Shown here: in pieces, positions 28,359-37,414 of the stretch
How the letters are laid out: every line of letters begins with the position of its first letter
Numbering within the stretch: position 1 is the stretch's first letter
Notes under the pieces: model-generated
Seen by the model: only the letters and a program-made list of their open reading frames with translations
What the model was told of the DNA's origin: nothing
Database searches by the model: none
Translations under genes and position numbers: made by a program
Source of the DNA: Roseibium aquae
GTDB lineage: Bacteria > Pseudomonadota > Alphaproteobacteria > Rhizobiales > Stappiaceae
Reading direction: 5' to 3'
Length of the DNA stretch: 64,000 bases
NCBI RefSeq assembly: GCF_008711285.1
Contig: NZ_VXDC01000001.1
Location: 310,001 to 374,000, forward strand

Positions 28359-30854
28359 GTGGACCAAGGGAAGATGCTTGAAGGCGTTCTTGCCAGTATC
28401 CAGCAAGGTATCGCCGCCTATGACGACGGCTTGCGGCTTGTCGCCTGGAATGCGCGGTTCCGCGAACTGCGGGACTATCCCGACGACATGGTCTTTCGGG
28501 GTCAGAGCCTTGAGGCCTTTGTCCGCTTTGACGTGGAGCGCGGTGAGTTCGGGGATGGCAACCCGGATGCTATTGTCCAGGACATCATGGAAAGGGCGCG
28601 CAGGTTCGAGCCGCATTCCTTCGAACGTCCGCGCCGGAACGGCCGCTATATCGAGGTCAAGGGCGGGCCTTTGCCCGGCGGGGGATTTGTCAGCACCTAC
28701 TCGGATGTCACCGAACGCGTCGAAGCCCGCCTTCAGCTTGTCTCGCAGATGCAAGAGCTGACGCTCGCCCGTCAGGAAACCATTCAAATGATGGACAAGG
28801 CGGAGGCGAACCGGCAGCGCGCCGAAGCGCTGCGCGAAAAGGCGGAAAGCGCAACGAAGGCCAAGGATCTGTTTCTGGCCACGATGAGCCATGAAATCCG
28901 CACGCCCATGAACGGCATTGTCGGAATGATCGACCTTCTCGCCCATACGGATCTCGACGAAGACCAACGGCACATGGCGTCGACCATCCGTGAGTCGGCC
29001 TTCTCACTGCTGACCATCATCAACGATATTCTGGATTTTTCGAAAATCGAAGCCGGCCGGATGGACCTGGAGGCTGTCGGCGTCGGCCTTGCCGATATCG
29101 TGGAGGGTGTTGGGGAGACGATGGGGCCGAATGCGAGCGCCAAGGGGCTCTTGCTTTTCACCTTTTGCGATCCGGAAATTCCCGCGCAGGTTCAAGGCGA
29201 TCCGGTCCGGCTGCGCCAAATCCTGTTCAACCTGCTGGGCAATGCCGTGAAGTTTACCGGAACGGGCTGCGTCAGCCTGCGGGCAGATCTTGCGCGTCTC
29301 GAAGCTGGTCAGGCAACGGTGCGCTACCAGGTCAGCGATCAGGGTATCGGCATGTCGGCTGAACAGGTGGGGAAACTGTTCCAGCCCTTCCAGCAGGCCG
29401 ATCCGAGCACCACCCGTCTGTTCGGGGGAACCGGCCTTGGTCTCACGATCGTGCGGCGTCTGGTCGAATTGATGGGCGGCGCGATCGAGGTGGAGAGCGC
29501 GCCGGGGACCGGCGCCGTCTTCACCGTGACCCTCACCCATCCTGTGCCGGGCAGTTCGGAACCTGACGGTCGCGGCGATCTTGCCGGCTTGCGTCTTTTA
29601 TACCTGGTGCCTGATGAGCCGCTGCGCAATCTGATCGCGAAAACCTACCCGGAAAGCCTCGGGGCAAGGGTCGATCTGGTGCACACGGCTGAGGAGATGG
29701 CGGCGGCCGTCCGGGAGGCTTCCGCAGCGGGTCTTCCATACGACGCTGTCCTTTTGGGGCTCGGGTTTGGGGAGACGGATGCAAAGGATCTGGTGGAAGA
29801 CCTGCCCGGCCATCCGGACCTTGGAGAAACCTGTGTCATCGTCGAGATCCGGTCCTGCGATATTGGCAAACCGCCGCCCGTTGCCGCCGTCCTGACACTC
29901 CCCGCGACACCTCTGACACGACGTAATCTGGAAACTGTTCTTAACAGGGCCATGGGCCGGACTCCTTCCACAGCGTCAACCGGGAAGACGGGCTCCGTCG
30001 TGCAGCAGATCCCGTCAGCGGATGCGGCTCCCGTTTGCAACGACTTGATCCTGGTCGTGGAAGACAACAAAACCAACCAGGACGTCATCCGGCGCCAATT
30101 GAGGCTTCTGGGCTATCGATGCGAGATCGCCGGAGACGGCGAGGCCGGGTTGGCCGCGATCCGTTCGGGACGGTTTGCGATTGCTCTGTCTGACGTTCAC
30201 ATGCCGAGGCTCGATGGTTTCGCAATGACCCAAGCCGTACGGGCCGGGGAGGCCGGAACAGGAAAGCGGTTTCCCATCATCGCCATCACGGCGAATGCCA
30301 TGGCTGGCGAGGCTGCTCGCTGTCTTGAGGCCGGCATGGACGACTATCTGGCGAAACCTCTCGAGATGGCGAAACTCAAACACCTGCTGGACCGTTGGTT
30401 GCCGCCTCGCGAAAACGATGACGAAGGTGCACAGGCAGGGCCAAGGCTTGCCGCCGTTATGCAGCCGGATCTTGACAACGCGCAATGCCAATCGACCGGT
30501 GAGGAGGCGCGCGACCCGCTCGACTTGTCGGCCCTGACCGATATCTTCGGTGAGGATCTTGAGACGGTTTGTGAAGTCTTGGCCGATTTCATCGACCCCT
30601 CCCGGGAGATGGTGGTGGAGATTGAAACCGCGCTTCAGTCCGGTTCGGCGGCGCAGATCGGCGCGGCGGCCCACAAACTCAAGTCTTCGGCCCGGTCCAT
30701 CGGGGCGCATGCCCTTGCCGATCTGTGTCAGGTGCTGGACCAAGCGGGCAAGGCCGCAGATTGGTCCACCATTAACGCAGAGTTTCCAAAGCTTGGTCCA
30801 TCTATGGAAGCGGTTGCGACTGCAATAGACGGATTCCGGCATCAAAAAAGGTGA
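28359..30854 (+). CDS. PAS hybrid histidine kinase with two receiver domains and HPt
   Basis: 831 aa, GTG start behind GGAAGGAGAG. Order of domains: PAS_7-type PAS (1-120), coiled coil (125-170), HisKA with H178 in [11 protein letters not shown], HATPase ([25 protein letters not shown]), a degenerate receiver (about 410-520, no clear acidic pocket), an intact receiver with D612 ([11 protein letters not shown]) and LAKPLE, and a C-terminal HPt with H772 ([14 protein letters not shown]). No membrane segment, so it is cytosolic. A phosphorelay His-Asp-His can pass to the REC-EAL protein encoded next. The stop is 4 bases before that gene. Confidence 0.93.
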   Translation: MDQGKMLEGVLASIQQGIAAYDDGLRLVAWNARFRELRDYPDDMVFRGQSLEAFVRFDVERGEFGDGNPDAIVQDIMERARRFEPHSFERPRRNGRYIEVKGGPLPGGGFVSTYSDVTERVEARLQLVSQMQELTLARQETIQMMDKAEANRQRAEALREKAESATKAKDLFLATMSHEIRTPMNGIVGMIDLLAHTDLDEDQRHMASTIRESAFSLLTIINDILDFSKIEAGRMDLEAVGVGLADIVEGVGETMGPNASAKGLLLFTFCDPEIPAQVQGDPVRLRQILFNLLGNAVKFTGTGCVSLRADLARLEAGQATVRYQVSDQGIGMSAEQVGKLFQPFQQADPSTTRLFGGTGLGLTIVRRLVELMGGAIEVESAPGTGAVFTVTLTHPVPGSSEPDGRGDLAGLRLLYLVPDEPLRNLIAKTYPESLGARVDLVHTAEEMAAAVREASAAGLPYDAVLLGLGFGETDAKDLVEDLPGHPDLGETCVIVEIRSCDIGKPPPVAAVLTLPATPLTRRNLETVLNRAMGRTPSTASTGKTGSVVQQIPSADAAPVCNDLILVVEDNKTNQDVIRRQLRLLGYRCEIAGDGEAGLAAIRSGRFAIALSDVHMPRLDGFAMTQAVRAGEAGTGKRFPIIAITANAMAGEAARCLEAGMDDYLAKPLEMAKLKHLLDRWLPPRENDDEGAQAGPRLAAVMQPDLDNAQCQSTGEEARDPLDLSALTDIFGEDLETVCEVLADFIDPSREMVVEIETALQSGSAAQIGAAAHKLKSSARSIGAHALADLCQVLDQAGKAADWSTINAEFPKLGPSMEAVATAIDGFRHQKR

Positions 30855-30858
30855 TGTG

Positions 30859-32046
30859 ATGCAGATCATCAAGGCCCTGATCGTCGATGACGATGCATTT
30901 ATCACCAATCTGACCACCCGTATGCTTGCCAAGCTCGGGATCGAGACGGTTGCAACTGCGCGCGATGGCCGTGAAGGGCTGGAGGCCGTGCAAATCGAGC
31001 GCCCGGACATCATCCTGTGCGATCTCAACATGCCTGGAATGGATGGGCTCGAGTTTCTTCGCCATCTGGCGGATCGCGGCGCGGATTGCGCGATCATATT
31101 GATCAGCGGGGAAGACAAGCGGATTCTTCAGACAGCGCGGCAACTGGCCGAAGCCCATCGGCTGAATGTGTTGGGGGTTGTGCAGAAGCCGCTCAAGCTC
31201 GAACCGCTCAAAGCGATGATAGACGCACATGGTGCTCAGACCTCCCGGTCACCGCGTCCGCCTTTGGACATTCTTACTCTGGAAACAGTGAGGGCGGGTC
31301 TCGCCTCGGATTGCATCGACGTCTTCTTTCAGCCGAAGGTCTCGGTGGCTGATCGCCGTCTCACGGGCGTGGAGGCACTCGTGCGTTGGCGGGACGGGGA
31401 TGGCCGCCTGGTGCCGCCCATCGCGTTTCTATCTGTTGTCGAGGAAAACGGCCTGATCGACGAGCTGACGGATCAGGTGTTCCGGAAGTCCATGGCGACC
31501 GCGGCGCACTGGCTCCGGGAGGGGTTGCGCATCCAAGTCGCCGTCAATTTTTCCGTCGAGTCCCTGACCCGCTTTCAGGTCCATGATCTCGTTGTCTCGG
31601 CCGTTGCCGAGAACGGCATTGATCCCGAAAACGTGATCCTGGAGGTCACGGAAAGCCGGATCATGGAAAACGTGACAGCGCCCCTGGAGATTCTGACAAG
31701 GCTCCGACTGAAGGGCATCGGATTGGCCATCGATGACTTTGGAACCGGGGCATCCTCAATGCAGCAACTCAAGCGGATTCCCTTTACTGAACTGAAGATT
31801 GACCGGGCTTTTGTCGACGGGGCGCCGGCCGACGAAGAAGCGCGCGCCATGTTGGAATCCAGCGTGGACCTGGCCAAGCGGCTCGGTCTGAAGACGGTGG
31901 CCGAAGGTGTCGAAACGCAAGCCGAATGGGATCTTGTGTCCGCGCTCGGTGTCGATACCGTTCAGGGCTATTTCGTGGCCAAGCCGATGCCGGCCGACGC
32001 TTTGCTCACCTGGGCCCGGGAAAATGGCGCCATAGCAAGCGGTTGA
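30859..32046 (+). CDS. REC-EAL response regulator, c-di-GMP phosphodiesterase
   Basis: 395 aa. Receiver domain 1-120 with DDD near residue 10, phospho-acceptor D55 (LCDLNMPGMDG) and VQKPLK. EAL domain from about 140: FFQPKVSVADRRLTGVEALVRW (EAL motif), NFSVESL, EVTESRIM, DDFGTGASSM, ELKIDRAFV and AEGVETQ. All metal- and substrate-binding residues of active EAL enzymes appear present, so it should hydrolyse c-di-GMP. The likely phosphate source is the HPt of the kinase just upstream. Last gene of the 23.4-32.0 kb operon; a hairpin follows. An in-frame GTG one codon earlier is possible. Confidence 0.92.
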   Translation: MQIIKALIVDDDAFITNLTTRMLAKLGIETVATARDGREGLEAVQIERPDIILCDLNMPGMDGLEFLRHLADRGADCAIILISGEDKRILQTARQLAEAHRLNVLGVVQKPLKLEPLKAMIDAHGAQTSRSPRPPLDILTLETVRAGLASDCIDVFFQPKVSVADRRLTGVEALVRWRDGDGRLVPPIAFLSVVEENGLIDELTDQVFRKSMATAAHWLREGLRIQVAVNFSVESLTRFQVHDLVVSAVAENGIDPENVILEVTESRIMENVTAPLEILTRLRLKGIGLAIDDFGTGASSMQQLKRIPFTELKIDRAFVDGAPADEEARAMLESSVDLAKRLGLKTVAEGVETQAEWDLVSALGVDTVQGYFVAKPMPADALLTWARENGAIASG

Positions 32047-32093
32047 TCCTGAAGACACACGGGTGTCTCACTTATACTTTGGGCTGTATGCAT

Positions 32094-32125
32094 CCGAAAC
32101 GGAGCGATGAACGAGCCGTTTTCGG
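32094..32125 (+). terminator. probable terminator of the caspase/cyclase/EAL operon
   Basis: CCGAAACGG and CCGTTTTCGG can pair with a one-base bulge around a 13-base loop; TCGTTCTTTAG follows. Moderate stem and broken T-run, placed 48 bases after the REC-EAL stop. Confidence 0.45.
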
Positions 32126-32692
32126 TCGTTCTTTAGTCGAAATCATTACATAGTCTAAACTCGTGGTTTTATCGGTTCTGTGGTGCCGAAGGGCATCGGG
32201 ATCTCTCCGGTCGGTTTTTGAAACTCTCCGCTGACGCTATTTCAGCTGCGCGTTTGTGTGATTCTTAAGTATCTGAAATATATTATAAAAAATTTCGACA
32301 CGCTGATTCGAGTGGCAGGCCGGCGCGCAGCTGGAAGATGCCATGCCGGCCGGAAAGGGCGCAGGTATTCGCCGTGCCGCGCGAAAGGGCACCGCTTGTA
32401 GCGGTCTGCCCGCAATACTGCAACGTCTACTTTCGTTCGGGTTCTCTCCAATCGATCCCGTAAGTAGTCGTCATTATGTTTCGATCGCACGCGTCACTCT
32501 AGACTTGCCGCAAATTTCGAAAGGTCATGACGGCTGCGACGGACAAACGGTTCGCAACTGCCCTGCCGGTTGGTTTTGCCGAAGCCGTGTTCTGACACTG
32601 GGAATACAGGCCTGAACCTCATAGGGGCAGTTGTATCCTGTGTGAAAAGGAAAAGCATCGGCGGCCCGACTGGGGCCTTTGAAAGTATTTTG

Positions 32693-32716
32693 CCGTGTTG
32701 TCCAAGCACAACACGG
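32693..32716 (+). promoter_or_regulatory. inverted repeat in the leader of the symporter operon
   Basis: CCGTGTTGT and ACAACACGG are perfect 9-base arms around CCAAGC, followed by TAAAAATGG, ending 35 bases before the DUF4212 start. It could be an operator or an RNA hairpin with attenuator-like action. Confidence 0.5.
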
Positions 32717-32751
32717 TAAAAATGGCGTCCGGACGACTTGGAGGAGACCTT

Positions 32752-33012
32752 ATGTCCGATAATTCTTCAAATAATGAATACTGGTCCGCGAATATGCGGA
32801 TCATCAAAATCTGCCTCGTTATATGGGCGCTGGTGTCTTTCGGCTTTGGCATCTTGCTGCGGCCGTTGCTGAGCGGCATTTCGGTTGGAGGATCGGACCT
32901 TGGCTTCTGGTTCGCGCAACAAGGGTCCATTCTGGTCTTTCTTGCGCTTATTTTCTTCTATGCCTGGTGGATGAACCGACTTGATCAAAAGTACGGTGTA
33001 GACGAAGAGTGA
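32752..33012 (+). CDS. DUF4212 small subunit of a sodium/solute symporter
   Basis: 86 aa with two transmembrane helices (IICLVIWALVSFGFGILL-type segment at about 18-36, and SILVFLALIFFYAWWMNRL at about 57-75), matching DUF4212/TIGR03647. Such proteins are always paired with VC_2705-type symporters, as here. GGAGGAG precedes the ATG. It probably stabilises or assists the symporter encoded 11 bases downstream. Confidence 0.92.
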   Translation: MSDNSSNNEYWSANMRIIKICLVIWALVSFGFGILLRPLLSGISVGGSDLGFWFAQQGSILVFLALIFFYAWWMNRLDQKYGVDEE

Positions 33013-33023
33013 AGGCAGTCATC

Positions 33024-34808
33024 ATGGATCAGTTTACAATAAACTTGCTTTTTGTTGGTGCGTCCTTTGCACTCTACATCGGCATCGCTATTTGGGCCCG
33101 AGCCGGGTCCACTTCCGAATTCTACGCTGCAGGGCGTGGCGTCCATCCTGTCACCAATGGTATGGCAACCGCTGCTGACTGGATGTCGGCCGCATCCTTC
33201 ATCTCCATGGCAGGTCTGATCGCCTTCACCGGCTATGACAACTCGACCTACCTCATGGGTTGGACCGGTGGCTATGTCTTGCTCGCGTTGCTTCTCGCGC
33301 CCTATCTGCGCAAGTTTGGCAAGTACACGGTCTCGGAATTCATCGGCGACCGGTTCTACAGCCAGACGGCACGGATCGTTGCGGTTGTTTGCCTGATCGT
33401 GGCGTCCGTGACCTACGTGATTGGTCAGATGACCGGTGTTGGCGTTGCCTTCGGCCGCTTCCTTGAGGTGAGCAACACAGCCGGCCTTCTGATCGGTGCC
33501 GCGGTTGTTTTCGCCTACGCAGTGTTTGGCGGCATGAAGGGTGTTACCTATACACAGGTGGCCCAGTATGTTGTTCTTATCACCGCCTACACCATTCCTG
33601 CGGTCTTCATTTCCCTGCAACTCACCGGCAATCCGATCCCCGGTCTCGGCCTGTTCGGCAATGACCTGGCCAGTGGCGAGCCGCTGCTTGCCAAGATCGA
33701 CCAGATCGTGACCGAACTCGGCTTTGCCTCGTACACCGGCCACCATGCCAACACTTTGAACATGGTGCTCTTTACCTTGTCGCTGATGATCGGTACGGCC
33801 GGCCTTCCGCACGTCATCATGCGCTTCTTCACCGTCCCGAAGGTCTCGGATGCCCGCTGGTCCGCAGGCTGGACCCTTGTCTTCATTGCCTTGCTCTACG
33901 TCACCGCTCCTGCAGTCGGTGCCATGGCGCGGCTCAACATCACCGACATGATGTGGCCAAATGGCGGGATCACCGGCGGAGCCGTGACGCTTCAGCAGAT
34001 CGAGGACGATCCGAAGTATGACTGGATGGACACGTGGCAGAAAACCGGTCTTCTGGGTTGGGAAGATAAGAACGGCGATGGCCGGATCCAGTACTACAAC
34101 GATGCCAATTCCGACATGCAGGCCGTCGCCGAGCAAAACGGATGGGTCGGGAATGAACTGACCAATTTCAACCAGGACATCCTGGTTCTGGCCAATCCGG
34201 AAATTGCCAACCTGCCCAGTTGGGTGATCGGGTTGATTGCGGCGGGCGGGCTTGCCGCGGCTCTCTCGACAGCAGCGGGGCTATTGCTGGCGATCTCGTC
34301 GGCGGTCAGCCACGACCTGATCAAAGGCGCGATCGCTCCGGGAATTTCAGAAAAAGGGGAACTGCTCTCCGCCCGAATTGCGATGGCGGCGGCGATTGTC
34401 GTGGCGACCTATCTGGGGCTCAATCCCCCCGGGTTCGCGGCCCAGACAGTGGCGCTGGCCTTTGGATTGGCGGCCGCCTCGATCTTCCCGGCTTTGATGA
34501 TGGGGATCTTCACCAAGGTGAACAGCCGTGGTGCGGTGGCCGGAATGATCGCGGGTATGTCCGTGACGCTGATCTACATCTTCCTGCACAAGGGCTGGTT
34601 CTTCATTCCCGATACCAACACCTTCAGCGATAACGATCCGCTTCTCGGCCCGATCAAGTCGACCTCATTCGGCGTGATCGGAGCACTGGTGAATTTCGCA
34701 GTGGCGTATTTCGTATCGAAGGCGTCCGGACCGATCCCTGCCGATATCGAGCGGCTGGTCGAAAGCGTGCGGATTCCCCGCGGCGCCGGTGTGGCCCAAG
34801 ACCACTAG
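33024..34808 (+). CDS. sodium:solute symporter, VC_2705/ActP-like, with an EF-hand-like loop
   Basis: 594 aa from ATG 33024 (a GTG at 33009 overlapping the DUF4212 stop is possible). SSS-family membrane protein with 12-13 helices; early motif FYAAGRGVHPVTNGMATAAD then WMSAASF, and GLPHVIMRFF, SSAVSHDLIKG. This subfamily transports acetate, propionate or similar short acids. The extramembrane insert near residues 330-380 has DKNGDGRI, with Asp/Asn at the positions that bind calcium in an EF-hand, followed by YYNDANSD. Downstream regulators with cNMP and CBS domains are the usual neighbours. Confidence 0.9.
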   Translation: MDQFTINLLFVGASFALYIGIAIWARAGSTSEFYAAGRGVHPVTNGMATAADWMSAASFISMAGLIAFTGYDNSTYLMGWTGGYVLLALLLAPYLRKFGKYTVSEFIGDRFYSQTARIVAVVCLIVASVTYVIGQMTGVGVAFGRFLEVSNTAGLLIGAAVVFAYAVFGGMKGVTYTQVAQYVVLITAYTIPAVFISLQLTGNPIPGLGLFGNDLASGEPLLAKIDQIVTELGFASYTGHHANTLNMVLFTLSLMIGTAGLPHVIMRFFTVPKVSDARWSAGWTLVFIALLYVTAPAVGAMARLNITDMMWPNGGITGGAVTLQQIEDDPKYDWMDTWQKTGLLGWEDKNGDGRIQYYNDANSDMQAVAEQNGWVGNELTNFNQDILVLANPEIANLPSWVIGLIAAGGLAAALSTAAGLLLAISSAVSHDLIKGAIAPGISEKGELLSARIAMAAAIVVATYLGLNPPGFAAQTVALAFGLAAASIFPALMMGIFTKVNSRGAVAGMIAGMSVTLIYIFLHKGWFFIPDTNTFSDNDPLLGPIKSTSFGVIGALVNFAVAYFVSKASGPIPADIERLVESVRIPRGAGVAQDH

Positions 34809-34814
34809 GCAGGC

Positions 34815-34890
34815 GGTGCGGGGCTTTGTCCGCAAGGCTCCGCACCTGCACGTTTCCATCCTGCCCGGCCTGGCCGGGCGGGACTTTTTC
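34815..34890 (+). terminator. tandem hairpins and terminator after the symporter gene
   Basis: A first hairpin GGTGCGG (34815-34821) / CCGCACC (34840-34846) is followed by CCTGCCCGGCC T GGCCGGGCGGG (34860-34882), an 11-base stem with one G-T pair, then ACTTTTTC. The second is a good intrinsic terminator. It may only reduce, not stop, reading into the next gene. Confidence 0.75.
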
Positions 34891-34911
34891 TTCGATGAAA
34901 AGGTTTGAGGA

Positions 34912-36741
34912 ATGTCGTTGAGCCCCGAACAGATCCTTCGGTTTTTCAAATCCGTTCATCCCTACGACGCGCTTTCCCCGGATGTTCAGGCATCCCTGGT
35001 TCGAGACACAGAGGTTTGGACCTTACAAGAAGGCGGCAGCATCTATGAGTTCGGCTCTGAACTGCCCGGGCTTTTCATCATCTACGAAGGCGCCGTGGAG
35101 ATCCGGGATGAAAACGGATCCGTCATCAGCCGTCTCAGCATGCGAAATTCATTTGGCGAACGCGGCTTGTTGCTCAACGGCCGGGCCGTGACCCAGGCGA
35201 GGGCGGAAGAAGCTTCGACACTGCTCGTCGTCCCGCCTCGTATGTTCCAGGACTTGATCCAGAATCACAGCGCGGTTGCCCGGTTCTTCGACCGTGGCCG
35301 GAAGGTCAACCTTCCGCAAAATGATCTCGCTTCAAGCCGGGTCGAGACTTTCATGACACGAACCCCATTGACCTGCTGTTTGGGAACAACGGTTCAAGCC
35401 GCGGCCCGGCAGATGCGGGATAGTTCCGTGTCTTCCCTATGCGTGACCGATGAAAACGGCGATCTGGCGGGGATCGTGACCCTGCGGGATCTGTCAGGCA
35501 AGGTTCTCGCCGAGGGCCTGCCGATTGAAACGGCTATCGAGAAGGTCATGACATCCGACCCCATGACGCTCGCACCGTCGGCAATCGGATCCGATGTTTT
35601 GCATTTGATGATGGAACGGCGGATCGGCCATGTGCCGATTGTCGAAGGACGCCGCCTCTCAGGAATTGTGACGCAAACCGATCTGACCCGTTTTCAGGCG
35701 GTGAACTCGGCGGAGCTTGTCAGCGAGATTACACGGGCGCAGTCGGCCGAGGACATCGCCAAGGTCACCGGCCGGATCCCAAAACTGCTGGTTCAACTTG
35801 TGGCCGGGGGGCGGCGCCATGAGGTGGTGACGCGTTTGATCACGGATATCGCGGATACCGCGACCCGCCGGCTTTTGGGATTGGCCGAACAAGAGCTCGG
35901 GCCTCCGCCTGTGCCTTACCTCTGGCTGGCCTGCGGATCACAGGGCCGCCAGGAGCAGACTGGGGTGAGCGATCAGGACAATTGCCTGTTTCTGGACGAT
36001 GGGGTGAGCGTTGCCGATAGAACCGGGTATTTCGCCGATCTTGCGCGATTGGTGACGGATGGTTTGAACACCTGCGGCTATGTGTATTGTCCCGGAGACA
36101 TGATGGCGACCAACCCGCGCTGGTGCCAGCCCATACATGTTTGGAAGAACTATTTCACTGGCTGGATCCACACTCCGGATCCGGAAGCGCAAATGCTGAG
36201 CTCGGTGATGTTCGACCTGCGCCCGATTGGCGGCGAGATGAGCCTGTTTCAGAACCTGCAGGCAGAAACCTTGGAGCTTGCTTCGAAAAATTCGATCTTC
36301 GTGGCCCATATGATTGCCAATTCCTTGAAGCACACACCTCCGCTGAACCTGCTTCGCGGGCTGGCGACGATCCGGTCCGGCGAGCACAAGAACTCCCTCG
36401 ACATGAAGCTGAACGGCGTTGTTCCGGTCGTGGATCTGGCCCGGATTTATGCGCTCAGGGGGCAAATCACGGCCGTCAACACGCGTGCCCGGCTGGTGGA
36501 AGCCCGCGAGACCGGTCAACTCAGCAAATCGGGCGCCGGGGACTTGCTGGACGCCTATGACCTGATTGCCGAGACACGGCTTCAACATCAGGCCTCGCTT
36601 GTGAAGTCGGGGCAGGCGCCGGACAACTTTTTGTTGCCGTCCGCGTTGTCGGACTTTGAGCGGAGCCACCTGCGAGATGCTTTTGTCGTCGTCAAGACGA
36701 TGCAGTCAGCGGTCGGGCACGGGCGCGGCATGCTAGGCTAG
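34912..36741 (+). CDS. cNMP-binding, CBS-pair, DUF294 nucleotidyltransferase-like protein
   Basis: 609 aa. Order: cyclic-nucleotide-binding fold 1-130 (LPGLFIIYEGAVEI, NSFGERGLL), CBS pair about 143-265 (MTRTPLTC, VTDENGDLAGIVTLRDLS; MTSDPMTLA, HVPIVEGRRLSGIVTQTDL), DUF294 nucleotidyltransferase-like domain about 290-430 (LACGSQGRQEQTGVSDQDN, with the G-S and D-x-D style site), and the DUF294_C substrate-binding domain to the end. These proteins are found beside acetate-type symporters and are thought to regulate them; the transferred nucleotide and target are not established. The cyclase in the preceding operon could supply a cNMP ligand. Confidence 0.9.
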   Translation: MSLSPEQILRFFKSVHPYDALSPDVQASLVRDTEVWTLQEGGSIYEFGSELPGLFIIYEGAVEIRDENGSVISRLSMRNSFGERGLLLNGRAVTQARAEEASTLLVVPPRMFQDLIQNHSAVARFFDRGRKVNLPQNDLASSRVETFMTRTPLTCCLGTTVQAAARQMRDSSVSSLCVTDENGDLAGIVTLRDLSGKVLAEGLPIETAIEKVMTSDPMTLAPSAIGSDVLHLMMERRIGHVPIVEGRRLSGIVTQTDLTRFQAVNSAELVSEITRAQSAEDIAKVTGRIPKLLVQLVAGGRRHEVVTRLITDIADTATRRLLGLAEQELGPPPVPYLWLACGSQGRQEQTGVSDQDNCLFLDDGVSVADRTGYFADLARLVTDGLNTCGYVYCPGDMMATNPRWCQPIHVWKNYFTGWIHTPDPEAQMLSSVMFDLRPIGGEMSLFQNLQAETLELASKNSIFVAHMIANSLKHTPPLNLLRGLATIRSGEHKNSLDMKLNGVVPVVDLARIYALRGQITAVNTRARLVEARETGQLSKSGAGDLLDAYDLIAETRLQHQASLVKSGQAPDNFLLPSALSDFERSHLRDAFVVVKTMQSAVGHGRGMLG

Positions 36742-36757
36742 GTCATAGAGGGGCATT

Positions 36758-36880
36758 TTGCCGGAAACGCCCGAAGATGACCGGCCAATCAAATGGGATC
36801 ACTTCGGGGCGTTCATGCAAGGCCCGCTGATCTTCAAAGGGACGACATGCGCAGGCCGGCGCAAGACCTGGCCGCGCTGA
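36758..36880 (+). CDS. possible small ORF (40 aa)
   Basis: A TTG at 36758 preceded by GAGGGG opens a 40-codon frame (LPETPEDDRPIKWDHFGAFM and on, ending RRKTWPR) that closes 12 bases before the next gene's ATG. Composition looks coding (acidic start, WDHFGAFMQGPLIF core, basic tail), and the spacing fits translational coupling. No family was recognised; it may be spurious. Confidence 0.35.
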   Translation: MPETPEDDRPIKWDHFGAFMQGPLIFKGTTCAGRRKTWPR

Positions 36881-36892
36881 GGGAGGACCGGA

Positions 36893-37414
36893 ATGTTCGT
36901 CGAACTCATCGCAACCCTGATTGCGGGGCTGGCCGGAGCCGGGTTGGTCATGTTGGCCAACCTGATGATCGGCCGCCGTTTGCCGCGATGGTTCGCGCCC
37001 GTCGGCGCCGGCGCGGCCATGCTCGCGACAACCATTTCCAGCGAGTATGGCTGGTACGCCCGAACCACGGAGACTCTTCCCGAGGGCCTGATTGTCGCTG
37101 AGACCGTCGAGAACCGGGCACTCTACCGCCCTTGGACTTACGTAAAGCCGTTCGTCGAACGGTTTGTCGCGGTCGATACCGTCACACTCCGCAATCATCC
37201 GGATCAGCCGGGCCTCAAACTCGCGGATGTCTACTTTTTCGGGCGCTGGGCGCCGGTGCATAAGCTTCCCGTGCTTGCCGATTGTCCCGGATCGCGGCGG
37301 GCGGCGCTGGCCGACGGAATTTCCTTCGGCACGAGTGGACAGATCGAGGGTGCGGATTGGATCCAAGTTCCGCCAGCCGACCCTGTCGTGCGGACGATTT
37401 GCGGGGCCGGGTGA
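36893..37414 (+). CDS. hypothetical membrane-associated protein
   Basis: 173 aa. GGGAGG lies upstream of the ATG. A transmembrane segment at 4-27 (ELIATLIAGLAGAGLVMLANLM), a weaker one at about 36-50, then a polar region with WYARTTETLPEGLIVAETVE, VDTVTLRNHPDQPGL and VYFFGRWAP. The family is unknown to me; similar small proteins accompany the exonuclease in this type of acetate-transport neighbourhood. Its stop TGA shares a base with the ATG of the exonuclease gene, so both are made together. Confidence 0.7.
   Translation: MFVELIATLIAGLAGAGLVMLANLMIGRRLPRWFAPVGAGAAMLATTISSEYGWYARTTETLPEGLIVAETVENRALYRPWTYVKPFVERFVAVDTVTLRNHPDQPGLKLADVYFFGRWAPVHKLPVLADCPGSRRAALADGISFGTSGQIEGADWIQVPPADPVVRTICGAG

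Larger units (their letters stand above)
32047..32751. other. long intergenic region upstream of the symporter operon
   Basis: 705 bases without a convincing gene. It holds a terminator-like hairpin at its start (32094-32125), an AT-rich patch at about 32265-32300 (with ATATATTATAAAAAATTTC) that could contain the operon promoter, and an inverted repeat just before DUF4212 (32693-32716). Short open frames here lack ribosome sites and family features. Confidence 0.5.
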
